DNA of 64,000 bases from Myripristis murdjan. Its lineage: Eukaryota; Chordata; Actinopteri; Holocentriformes; Holocentridae. The position numbers and the translations under genes were made by a program. Below the pieces are notes generated by a model. The model ran no database searches, was not told where the DNA came from, and saw only the letters and a program-made list of their open reading frames with translations. Position 1 is the stretch's first letter. Each line of letters starts with the position of its first letter. This document shows positions 1-12,595 of this stretch, one piece after another. The stretch is from the NCBI RefSeq assembly GCF_902150065.1, contig NC_043998.1, positions 6,616,501 to 6,680,500 on the forward strand, given 5' to 3'.

Positions 1-706
1 AACAGCGCTGACCTCATGGCCTACATGTTATAACCACTGAGTCTGAACTGGTGGTTGTCTGGGGTTATTATAAATACAAGTTCAGTTCAACATTATTTAT
101 TCCGCTGACATCAACACTGCCTTCAATAGAATTTCTTCCGTGTATGGCACAGTACCTGCTCGCTCCCAACAAAAATTTTGCATCCGCATATTTTGACTAA
201 ACAGCTAAATGAATGACACTTGATAATGACAATGAAATCAGTAGAGGCAAATCACACAGCTGTCAGGGAACATAGCTCTCAAAGTTTTTTTTTTTTTTTT
301 TTTCTTTTTTTTAAGATGTGGTTTTGACAATAGACCTACATTTCTGGCGTTTGTTTCCACTTAAATGCCAAAATTTACAAAATAAATAAATATATAAATT
401 CATTCATTCATTCATTAAAAAAAAAAAAAAAAAAAAAAAAAAACAGAATAATCTACAGTCGCTGGTGGAATTCACTTCTATTGCCTGGGGTAAATCGCAC
501 GAGTTTAGATGACGTTATATTCTAATGCTCTTACCACCAGCGAGTCTGGTCTTGTATTTCCTGTTTAGCAGGCGCCGCACAGCTCAGTATTTCCCTTGTG
601 GATAACGGTTCGCTGTACGTTTGGGTACAACCGTATTATAGTTTCAGAAATAACAATATACTGTCACTGCAAGCAATTAAATTGACATTCGTGACGGAAG
701 AAAATG
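1..706. other. Intergenic, no gene recognised
   Basis: I see no coding exon here. It holds a T-run at about 286-312 and an (ATTC)n stretch running into a long A-run at about 400-443. The latter looks like the tail of a decayed retroposon, but no body is recognisable. A short A-run at 701-704 reads as TTTT on the minus strand and fits the RNA polymerase III terminator of the adjacent tRNA gene. Confidence 0.5.
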
Positions 707-778
707 AGGGGGCACCCGGATTTGAACCGGGGACCTCTTGATCTGCAGTCAAATGCTCTACCACTGAGCTATACCCCC
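707..778 (-). tRNA. tRNA-Cys (anticodon GCA)
   Basis: The minus strand folds into a complete 72-nt cloverleaf. The seven-pair acceptor stem is GGGGGTA with TGCCCCC, with one G-U pair. The D arm contains AGCTCAGTGGTAGAGC (A box) and the T arm contains GGTTCAAATCC (B box). The anticodon loop is CTGCAGA, giving anticodon GCA (complement at 744-746), so the tRNA carries cysteine. No intron is present and the 3' CCA is not encoded, as is normal for a eukaryote. A TTTT terminator lies just past the 3' end on the minus strand (701-704). The gene looks intact. It sits about 1.3 kb upstream of LASP1, in opposite orientation. Confidence 0.96.
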
Positions 779-1899
779 GATACAGAAAGCGTCTATTAGC
801 TTGCTACATGTAGATATATCTCCCTGTGAAATGTGGTCTATAATGTGACATTGTTTTATTTATTGATTCGTTTACCATTTGGATACAGCTGTGATACAAT
901 GTGCTTTGTAGATTATACACAATCGTGGCGTTTCATGTCGTTCTTGTAAAAGACCAGCCCGGCAGTTTCAATGCACCACAGTGGACAGCAGGGGGCACCA
1001 ACTCTCTGACAACCTTGAACTATGTGCATCAGCTACTTTCTAATGACCATCAACCTACTTCTGACATAAAGATAGCATGTTTAATGCAGTTACTTGTCTT
1101 CAAGGCCGACTTGTAGGCTCTTGAGATTGAATGCACTATCCCTTTATCCCTAAACTGCTTAATGAAGGTTAATATTTCAAATACACTTTAGACACGTCAC
1201 CCTGTCCTAAAAATATTTTTATATTGCCATGGTATTCCTAAAAAGATTTATATTGTGTCTGTCAGTGAACTGTGAATTTATGGTGACATTATGTCAGCCT
1301 ATCTCAGCTAATGTCCCGTCGATGTGAATTCCTCCTGGGAATGAGGTTTTTGTTGTCCCGCCATGAAGAGTGCTCACAAAAGTCAGATTAATATTATTAC
1401 AGTTCATTTACATAAGAGCTTTCTCGTGCCTGTCTTAGATTTTGTCTTGGTCCTCATCCTTATAAGGTTATTACGGATTCCCCTGATGCTGCCTTCAAAT
1501 GCTCCTCGTAAACTTGTATAACGTTAATGCAAACGCCAATTGCAAGAAACAACAGGCCTACTAAAATAAATACGATTTAAACGTAAAAATAATGTGATTT
1601 TTTTTTTCTGCATAACTCGACACAGGAGTCCTTTGCGTTGCAACTACAGAATAACTATGAGCAAATGGAGACAGACATGCCTAATTGATGCTTTAATCAA
1701 TCTAAACGAATGATTTTTATGCATATCACCCTTTCTGTCACTTGCTGTCAAGGCTCCCCTGCTCTCCGTCCCCAAACATCACATCTCGACACCTCTACTG
1801 TGACAGTAAATTCAGTTTTTATAATTACCACGTTTTTGTATAATAGTTCCTACAGCATTTGAAGGCAACACCTCGCCCGACAAAAACTTGAGCGCCTCC
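779..1899. other. Intergenic between tRNA-Cys and LASP1
   Basis: No exon, RNA gene or repeat could be supported. Open frames here are short, lack splice signals and resemble no family I know. The stretch may contain upstream LASP1 regulatory DNA, but no specific site stands out. Confidence 0.4.
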
Positions 1900-2044
1900 T
1901 CCTCGTCTCTGGGCCGCGTCCGGTTATTAATTTAAATGCCTGCTTATGAGGAGCAGGTCTTCTGCCCAGCTGTCCTCACAGCCTGAGCGCTGCCTCTGGA
2001 CCTTTTCTCTGCATCAGTGAAGTTTTGTGAAGAGTTTCTGCGCC
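1900..2044 (+). promoter_or_regulatory. LASP1 promoter and 5' leader (approximate)
   Basis: The 145 bases before the LASP1 start codon move from a GC-rich segment (GGGCCGCGTCCGG) through an AT-rich TTAATTTAAAT (about 1927-1937), which could act as a TATA-like element. A pyrimidine-rich leader ending GCGCC directly before ATG follows. The transcription start is not visible, so this is placed only by proximity to the first coding exon. Confidence 0.35.
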
Positions 2045-2624
2045 ATGAATCCGCCGTGTGGAAGATGCCATAAAGCGGTGTACCCCACAGAAAAAATAAA
2101 CTGCCTTGACAAGGTAAGGGATGGTGACAGGCCAGCCTTAATTATCCTATTTATTAATATAGGGCGGCATAGTGTTTATGTTGTATGCTATATTCTATGT
2201 ACTTTGTAGCTTAGAATATTCCCATAAGGCCTATGATATAGCTTAGTTTATATTTTTAGTTGTGATAATATCTACCTAAAATTTACCACTAAATTACTAT
2301 AGTTCTTTATTCTTGAATAAGTTATTAAAAAAAATACATGTAACAATCAATTAATCAATGAAAATTATTCACCCTATAGTTATCAGTAGACTTAAGGTAG
2401 GCAGTGTTTGACAGCCATTAATTAACTGTTACATGTTTGTTTTTTCATAAATGATGTTTACTTTCATATCAGCAATTTTGTAAAGGTAGATGTCACATTT
2501 CAACATGGAGCAAATCTCATTTTGAATGAAGCCCTTCTCAAAATTGTGTTGTTACACACCTTGGACACTAGAGTTGATTTATGCTACTTTGCTATGTTTA
2601 TAATATTATGCTGTGATGCTGTAT

Positions 2625-2669
<45 letters not shown>

Positions 2670-4721
2670 CAGAAAGAGAGAAGCAAAGCCACATCCTGTT
2701 TGTAAGCACAAGCCACAAACTAAAAAAAGAAAAAATAATAATACACATGAACTAAGGAGGCAATAGACCTGCCATCTATCACATAATGTAATATCACACT
2801 GTAGGCATCTATCAGTCTTTAAAGCCTTCATTTCCCGTGTGTCTCAAATTTGATCTCTGTCCAGTAAGGCGATGGGAGAAACAGAGCAGCGGCCCAGCAG
2901 CTGTCCTCTCATGTTCAGTGGAAAGGGTATTTTCCCATGCTGTCATTGCAAGTTACACTGAAGTATGCATTTTTATGTGGATCATAGTCTGCACCAAAAG
3001 CACAAAGTGAAAGAGGCACACTTTGGTCGTGGACATACTCCCACGTCTCAGTGAACTGAAAAACAAAACACAGTAACAACGCAGAAGCCCTCTTCACTGG
3101 ATAATAACTTGACTTAAAATCTGTATCTCTGTCTCTCCTCAGTATTGGCACAAGGGCTGTTTCAGCTGTGAGGTGTGCAAGATGGCCCTGAGCATGTCCA
3201 ACTACAAAGGCTTTGACAAGAAACCTTACTGCAGTATGTGAGTGTTTGCACCACACTAATCAACCCCCGTGATGACCCCTGGAGTCACGGGACGAGCTCT
3301 GATGCTTTTGGATTCACCTTTTAATCATTAAGTAGTGGCAGCGGTGACATCCACTGTTTTATGCATTATGAAGTTGGATGATGTGCAAAACGTCTGATAA
3401 CAGAACACCGAACAAAATGCCATCAATGAAAATTAAAGCTTATTCAAATCGATTGAGAGCAGAAGTGAGTTGAACGTCACAAATTCACAAATGTGCAAGT
3501 TAATTTGTTATCAAATGTCATGTTATTACTGATATGTTATTTGCAAACTTGCAAAATACTATATTGCATATGGCACACAAGGGTATGATATGATACAATA
3601 TGACAGAGCATAACATGATATAACATAATACACTCATTGGCCACTTTATTAGGTCCACCTGCACAATCTAATACAATCCAAGTTTACTTTAATCATGCCT
3701 ATAATGATTGGCATTGTGCTCATATAATGATTGACATTGTGCTCATAGTTAGCGTTGCACTGGACTGCATTTTACTGAGAGTTGTTTCTACTATTCTGTC
3801 CCCCCTCATGTATATAAATAGGGAGGACACCTCTCAGTATACAGTAGTCTAGCACAAGACCTCTGCAAACTACAACCTCAATAATAAACATAGAATCAAA
3901 GTTACACATTCTCCATAATATCAACACAAACTGAACATTATAAACTTTATTAAAAGGTAGAATTTAGAGCAGAGCTGTTGCATTGAACTGCATTAGACTG
4001 AACTGGCCACTGAGTGTGTGTCACAGTATGACATGATACAATATAATCTGATATAATTTGACACATAATAATACAATTTAAATGTATTTTTTATTGGTGG
4101 CATTCAGTAGTTCTTATTGCCCTACAGTATGATTGATTGGCAGGTTTTTGTTGATTCACACTCAGACACACACACACACACAGTCAAAGCTAAAGTGTCT
4201 GAAGGTGACCGAAAAGGGAAATGTGAACAGACAGACAGAATCATATGATCTTGGCGATGTTGCCACTGTTTCTGTGACTGTGCTAAATGTCAAATGTGTG
4301 GCTTACCATGCATGAGTCTGCACAACCAACCTCATACACAGCTTATGCCCTCGATCAACCACTACGCCAGTAGGATTAAAGATCATTGCTTGAAATACAT
4401 CAAGACGGTACTCAAATGCACAAGTGTATGCATCACACATGCAGCCAACACTGTAAAGAGATCAAAACATGAATTTCCATGGCCCTGGTTTTCAAACATA
4501 TATAACAATGCCAGAAGATAATTTAAAGTAAGGAAGTAAAGAATAAGTAATTGGCAACTGAGAGAGAGAGAAAGAGTGAGATAGTGAGAGATAAAAAGAT
4601 AATTTTCCTGTTGATTTGCTCATCTCTTCCAGGCATTATCCCAAAACCTCCTTCACCATCGTCACTGACACCCCCGAGAATCTCCGTCTCAAACAGCAGA
4701 CCATGCTCAATAGCCAGGTTA

Positions 4722-4774
<53 letters not shown>

Positions 4775-5303
4775 CTACTTATCATGATCTTGTCACTTGC
4801 CTCTCTCCACTATCATTCCCACTCAGCCCCTGTCTCCTCTGGCTGACAGATACTGTCCCTAATCTTGTGACATGTCAGTTCTGTGTCTCAGTGTCTCTGT
4901 GTGTCTGTGTCTCTGTGTGTCTCCTCCACTCAGCTCTCTATCTGTCACACAGCAGGAGACAAGGATGCAGCTCTCGGCTCTGCTGTCACCACAATTGGGT
5001 TCCTTCAGTCAATTAAACAAGCTCTTTGACCAAATACTAAAATAAGAGCAGATCAAGAGCTTAATCTGTCCAAGTCTGAGATTTTTGTGAAGCTGAACAG
5101 GCTAAAGACAAAGGCTTTTATACATTATACTGAGGCAACTGTTACTCCTTAAACATGATAATGAAACATGATTGAAATGTGCAAACATCTAAAAGGAAAG
5201 GTTAGCTTAAAGACATGGCATCACACAGGCACTTCAATAATAAACTGTGAATAATAGTTTTTAATAATAAATTGAACACATGGAAGCCAAACCTACAACA
5301 GAG

Positions 5304-5382
<79 letters not shown>

Positions 5383-8300
5383 CTCTTTCTCTGTCTCTCT
5401 CACTGGGTCAACTTAATTTCTCTGATTGCCTTCACTGTTCTTAAGCTCTGAGCTGATCACACCACTAGCTAATAATTTAAACTGATCAAGGGGATAAGTC
5501 TTCCAAATCATGCTAAATGAAAAGGATACCTCAGGGATTTTTTTTTTTTTATCGCTCACTTTTGGGGGGCAAAACTTTCCTCTGTTGGAGAATGCTGAAA
5601 CATTTTCTTCTAATCTGAAAGAGAAAAAAAAGTTAAATCTCAAACTGTAAATGTGTCCTTTTATGGCTACATTTTTGCTAAGATGTAAAATCAGTTTTTG
5701 CTGATGCACTCGTGAAGAGTTTTGTGTGTTTAATCTGTTAAGAAAAGGTAATCCTCGTCATCAGAGGCGCAGCACTCTGCAGCTACTAGAGAAGTCCCTC
5801 ATTTGCTGCATGCCGTGCACGTTAGACTGTGTACCAGTAGCTCTATTGTGCTCCACTCCTCATGTAATATGTAAAATGTCAAGAATCCAACATTTAAATT
5901 TACATTTGCCACGCATATGTGCATGTTTTTCCTAAAAAAGAAATTTCAAATTCAACAAATTATCATGTGCATTTGCCATTTCATATACTAGACATTTCAT
6001 GTTAACGGAGTTTTGCATACTTTATGATTAGCCTTATTCAAATGATAACAAATGTTGCAAAATTAAAATGTATTACCAAAAGCTGCATAGATGTTTCATG
6101 TGATTATGGTGTCAAAATGATAACTGATATGCAAGTTACCTCATATGCTTTGCACTCTGTTGTAAAGCATGACGAGCACAGTGGGACTTACATGCAGTAT
6201 TTGCAGTGTTTTCCTATTGCTAAGCCTAAAATCTCCTGCAGAAACAGTCAAAGCACAGCCCAAAACAGTTGAAAACAAATTTCAGCTTTTCCAGCAGGAA
6301 GTAAACACTCATTGCATCAAACAAAGGGTTAAAGAGTTGCACAGACAGTGTAGTTACACTGGTGATTAACTCATTGTTGTTGATCAAGCTTGTGCACTTG
6401 TACAAACATGAGGTTGATCAAACTTGTGGGCTTATCATAAAGGTCGACCTGACATGTGACAGATAGTCTCCTTCATTAGCTGCTTTAGCTTGATTGTTAT
6501 GTCTCTGTGCTTTTTGTGGGTCAGCCTTTCTGTGTGTGTGTGTGTGTGTGTATTGGGGTGTGGGGTATGTGGGTATGTGAGCATGAACAAACAAAGCTCA
6601 CCACAGGTGTTTAATATTAGCTCAATGCACCAGTGGGCCCCTATAGAAATGAGATATTCCTGTGAAGGCAGCTCTGTCTTCTGCTCATCAAATGTGCACA
6701 GAAAACAATAGATTCAGTTATTCTGCAGGGAATAACACTGTGAGAACAAACTTTTTTGTTTGTTTGTTTGTTTTTTACAGCTGTGCCAAACAAGAGAACT
6801 GAAAATATATAATGAATCTAATATTTACTTTTTTTTGACAACATGAAATACAGACAAACATGAGTCAAATATATTTTCATGAACTATGGATGCAAAAAGT
6901 GTCATGCCGCTCATACTAGACTCAGTATTCTATAAGCTTTACTTATTCAAGGAGAGGACTCTAAAATTGTTTTTACTGACCAATGTTGAGTGTTTTGTAC
7001 CTAATTTTAGAAGTAGGGAAATACCTCATGTACTGATTTTGCCGTTTCCCAGTAGTTTCCCTTTCTCTGTCAGATAATTTATAACACAAACTCTAGCTGT
7101 AAAGTTCCATAATGCTCCTTTTTGCAGGAAAATTATGTTTTAAACAAGTATGTAACATTACATCCTGGTCAAACTCGACACCATGAGTTGTGTCCTCTCT
7201 TCCTCTCCTTCCCTCCATTCCTTCTTCGTCCCATCCAACCAACCCTGTTCGTTGTTTATAACCATAAAAGTCGAGGAAGCCGTGGCTCCCTCACTGAGAC
7301 AGCATATTCCTCATAGCAAGTGTGTGACTCGTGTGTGTGTGCATCTGCGTGTGTGTGTGTGTGTTGTTGACACAATTTACAGTCAGGCGTTCAAAACGAA
7401 AAACACATCACTCAGAGCAAAATATGATGAGTTGACAGTCTGTGTAAATGTTTATGTGCACCAAAATTGTTCCTCGGCTCTTCTCGTGTGACCATACAGC
7501 TCCGATTGAGCTGATTTTTCCTGTTTTCAACTCGGTTAAAGAACAATGTGGGTTCATCAATCAACCTAATGGGTGGAATCAAAACCCTTTCTAAAGCTAT
7601 ATTTCAGTTAAGAGTGATTTTCTGAAATCCTGGTGAACTGAAATATTCCAGGCGATCTACAAGGAGGAGTTTGAAAAGAACAAGGGAAAGGGTTTCAGTG
7701 TGGTGGCCGACACTCCGGAGATGCAGAGAGTGAAGAAGACACAAGACCAGATCAGTAACGTACGTCGAGTTCCCTTCTAGAATAGCCTAACACCGTACGT
7801 CTTTCAACACCCTAACACCGTACGTCCTCCAACACCCTAACATCGTACGTCCTCCAACACCCTAACACCGTACGTCCTCCAACACCCTAACACCGTACGT
7901 CCTCCAACACCCTAACACCGTACGTCCTTCAACACCCTAACACCGTACGTCCTCCAACACCCTAACATCGTACGTCCTCCAACACCCTAACATCGTACGT
8001 CCTCCAACACCCTAACATCGTACGTCCTCCAACACCCTAACACCATACGTCCTCCAACATCGTACGTCCTCCAACACCGTACGTCCTCCAACACCCTAAC
8101 ACCATATGTCCTCCAACACCATACGTCCTCCAACACCGTACGTCCTCCAACACCCTAACATCGTAGTCCTCCAACACCCTAACACCCACCATACATCCTC
8201 CAACACTCTAACACCGTACGTCCTCCAACACCCTAACATCGTACATCCTCCAACACCCTAACACCCACCATACGTCCTCCAACACCCAAACATTGTACGT

Positions 8301-10612
8301 CTACCAAGACCCTAACACCCACCATATGTCCTCCTACACCCTAACACCGTACGTCCTCCAACACTGTACGTCCTCCAACACCCTAACGCCATACGTCCTC
8401 CAACACCCTAACAACCACCACACGTCCTCCAACACCCTAACACCGTACATCCTCCAACACTGTACGTTCTCCAACACCCTAACGCCGTATGTCCTAAGAC
8501 CACATGTCCTCCAACACCTTAACATTGTACATTCTCCAACACCCTAACATCGTACGTCCTCCAACACCCTAACACCGTACGTCCTCCAACATCGTACGTC
8601 CTCCAACACCATACGTCCTCCAACACCCTAACATCGTACGTCCTCCAACACCCTAACATCGTACATCCTCCAACACCCTAACACCCACCATACGTCCTCC
8701 AACTCCCAAACATTGTACGTCTACCAAGACCCTAACACCCACCATATGTCCTCCTACACCCTAACACCGTACGTCCTCCAACACTGTACGTCCTCCAACA
8801 CCCTAACAACCACCACACGTCCTCCAACACCCTAACACCGTACATCCTCCAACACCGTACATCCTCCAACACCCTAACGCCGTATGTCCTAAGACCACAT
8901 GTCCTCCAACACCTTAACATTGTACATTCTCCAACATCCTAACATCGTACATCCTCCAACACCCTAACGCCGTATGTCCTAAGACCACATGTCCTCCAAC
9001 ACCTTAACATTGTACATTCTCCAACATCCTAACATCATACATCCTCCATCACCCTAACTACCATCATATGTCCTGTAACACTATCCTTTATCAGTGTTTC
9101 TAGTCATTTTAGAGATGACACTGTCTAATTTTTGTTTATTTTTGAGGAAGAATAAGTTGCTTCTATTCAGTATTAATCCAGGTGAGCTGCATAATTGGAA
9201 AATGTGGATGTAACAATTATGAATTATCCTAACTCACCCTGTGTACATGTTTGTGTGTTTGTCTTTCTGCATATCTGTGTATGCTTTCATGAAATACATG
9301 CTTGTGTGTGCACTGAATTATTCCTAGACTGCTCTCATTCAATGCCGCGTTCAAGTCATGTGGGAACAAGTGTAAAAGAGTTCCCAGTGAAATTAAGAAG
9401 TCAAACGTTTCAATTCTTACATCAACATCAGTGCCATGCTAAACTGAAATGACACATTTCTGCTATAGGTAAGACAGAACACACACACACACACACATAC
9501 ACACATACACACATACACACACAGGAGATATGAATGAGCTAAATGGGATATTGGCATGTCACAGCTAAAGCTTCTTTCAGCAACACAGGCTGACTCTGCA
9601 AATCAACACATGGCATTAACAGGACTGGTTTAAAATTATGTAAATAAAACTGATTTTGGATCTTACTGTTCCAAGTTAAAACATTAACGCCTCCTAGATT
9701 GGGCAAAGAGAGGTCATTCCATTCTTCTGCTTCTTCCAACATGACGTGACCGCGGCATCACCTAATAACTCTAACATGAATTGAAGGATACAACCCTGTA
9801 TGGGTTGAGAAACGAACCTAATGAAACTCTCCGGAAATTCTTTTCCAAAAACAAATAATCATCAGTATAAAATACGATTGTTTTCTTAAATCCTGATGAA
9901 CTGAAATATTCCAGGCGCTCTACAAGGAGGAGTTTGAAAAGAACAAGGGAAAGGGTTTCAGTGTGGTGGCCGACACTCCCGAGATGCAGAGAGTGAAGAA
10001 GACACAAGACCAGATCAGTAACGTAAGTTGAAAACACACTCGTCCATTACCTGTGAGGTTGTACTTAAACATGCATTAGTGTTCATCATGAGGATTATCA
10101 GTACAATCTAAATAGTCACATTGCTTTCACATTAGTTTCAGCTATCTCTTTTTATTTACTTCTGCTGAGAAAAAGCATTCCTTGCCAAGCTACAGTTTCA
10201 CAAACAGCAATCAAACGGTTCATGAAATTCTGGAAAGCAAATAGTTTATTTCCCTTTGGGACAAAAAAGAAGTCCACCAGGCCAGCTGCAGCCAACAAGT
10301 CCAGCTTTCTCCTCTGCTGCTCTTAAACAAACAGTTTTTAAAGACACAGCGGCGAATCCACACGGGCCAGCAGCAGGAGTCGTTTAAAAAAAAAGATCAT
10401 TTTATGAAAGTTATTGTTGCACATGAAGCTGAGGGGAGTCCGGACACAGCCGCCCCAGACGGGAGCCGGTGGAGGATGTCGACAAACCAGCCTGCAGAGA
10501 CCGAGGCACATTTCAGACATTTCTCCCCATCCACACAGCAGCAGCTGCCCTATATGGTCAAAGTCTCTCAGCTGTGGACACAAAGTGAACGTCTGCTCTC
10601 TGCTCACGGCTG

Positions 10613-10671
<59 letters not shown>

Positions 10672-11877
10672 CACATACAGACACACTTTCTCTTTTCCCC
10701 CCTCTCATGAGACCTGTAGTTGCAGAAAGGAATGACTAGCGATAAGCTGTGTCTCTAAAGAATTTCCCCCTCTCTCTCTCTCTCTCTCTCTCTGGTTCCC
10801 TCAACCTCCTATCCTCCCTTTCCTCTTTTAACATCCATCCTCCCCCTCTCTCCCTCTCTTTCCCCCAGTTATTTTTCCAGTCCAGGCCTCTGTCTATTTC
10901 TCTCTCTCTCTCTCTCTCTCCTGAGGTCTGTTGAGGACGGCAGGGCACAGGGGGCTGCTGCTCCTTCTCTTCCAGATCGGACATCCAGTTCCTCCATCTT
11001 TTCAATCCCCTAAAAATCTGAGACTGCATTCCAGGAGTTTTTCCCCCCCCCCCATTTCTGTGTCCTCTGAATATTGTAAACAAGCAGGCCCACTCTCCTC
11101 CAAGCATCTCAACACAACAGGCTTATTTATGGCATAAGTTAAAACCTCACTGTGGATTATTTTTTTTGTATGAGACCTTTGCTTTTTCATGATGAATTTT
11201 TTGATACAGCATTTAGTGTTTTCGAATTAAGCCTTAAATTTGGTACTCAAATTTAGATGATTTTTGGTTCTAAGTCTTATTTTTTCATATTCTATATTCT
11301 AGACTGCCTTAGGAAAATGCAATGCAGCAGTTTTGCAGTATTGTGTTGTGTAGAAGTCAAGTGAAGCTGTCAGACAAAGTACCACACAGTACTTTGTTGA
11401 CTTTCTGTTTTGAAAGTTTATGAAGATTATAACAATAATTTGAAAAGTTTATGTCAGAAACTGTCCAATAATACACTTCCTCTGCTTTTTTAAATGGGTT
11501 CACACAACTTTGATCGTACTCATCAGTAACTCATCAAAATAACTCATCAAAATGTCAAATGGACTGAAGTCATACTTTGTCTAAAGACTTCAGTTGTTAC
11601 TGAGCTGGACTGCGACTTGTTGGCGAGGCTTCCTCTCCAATAAAAAATATTGATGGCCTTGTGGCTGAGATATTCCCCCATCACCTCTCAACACCTCCTA
11701 AAATGGTAGTCAACGTTGGAAGTAATGGCCAAACATGAGCCTATGGCGACCCCTAGTGGACGTGACATGTGTGTGTTTGTGTGTGTAGATCAAGTACCAT
11801 GAGGAGTTTGAAAAGAGCAAGATTCGGAGTGATGCACCACCCCCTGAAAATAGGCAAGGTAAGGCATATTTGTCTCG

Positions 11878-11919
<42 letters not shown>

Positions 11920-12564
11920 CTGGATGCTCCTCATATAACCAAATGTATTTTGCTGTGTGTGCGTGTGTCTGTAGAGGAGTATGAACAGCAGCAGCCACCC
12001 TGTCCAAACACATTCAGTCAGCCTGGTGCGAAGATGCATCCTGCTGCAGTAGCGCCACCTGGTGGAGGGGTAAGGATGAAACAGCTTGTGTGACTCTGCT
12101 CCTGCCGACATCATTCACTCTGTTCTTAAGCTGTGACCAGGGGTGCTGCCAGGGATTTTGGGCCCCATGAAAAGAAATCTTATTGGGCCCTTGTATAGCC
12201 GGCCAATAGGCAACCCTTTTTATTTCAGGCCTTTCGAGGGCCCCCTCCCCCATTGTGGCCCTGGGTAATCAGTCCCGCTTTTCACCCCACTACGACACCC
12301 CTGGCTGTGACCGACCTATCTTTGAATTTGAATGTCTGAATGTTTTAGAGCTCATGTGATCAGAAGAGGTGTGCATATGCTTTGCTGTCTCGCATCAAAT
12401 AAATCAGCATCAACCAGTCAAGTCTTCTTATTCTCCATCAATAGTGCAATAGTGTTTTATACAGTATATAATACAGTATAGGATATGCTCTGTGCAATGT
12501 GTTTGTTTATCTGTCCTTGTCCTTGTGCAAGAGAGTGTGTCAATTCATCTGTGAATTTATATGC

Positions 12565-12595
<31 letters not shown>

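Noticed and set aside
8293-8547. Open frame of 84 codons inside the minisatellite
   Set aside because: It repeats the same short peptide because the DNA is tandem repeat. There are no splice sites or homology.
7786-9082. CRISPR-like array (short repeats with variable segments)
   Set aside because: The units are contiguous variants of one 25-bp sequence with no unique spacers, and the setting is a vertebrate intron. It is a minisatellite.
10404-10739. Open frames with long His-Thr or Cys-Val runs here and at other (CA)n tracts
   Set aside because: These are translations of CA/TG dinucleotide repeats, not genes.
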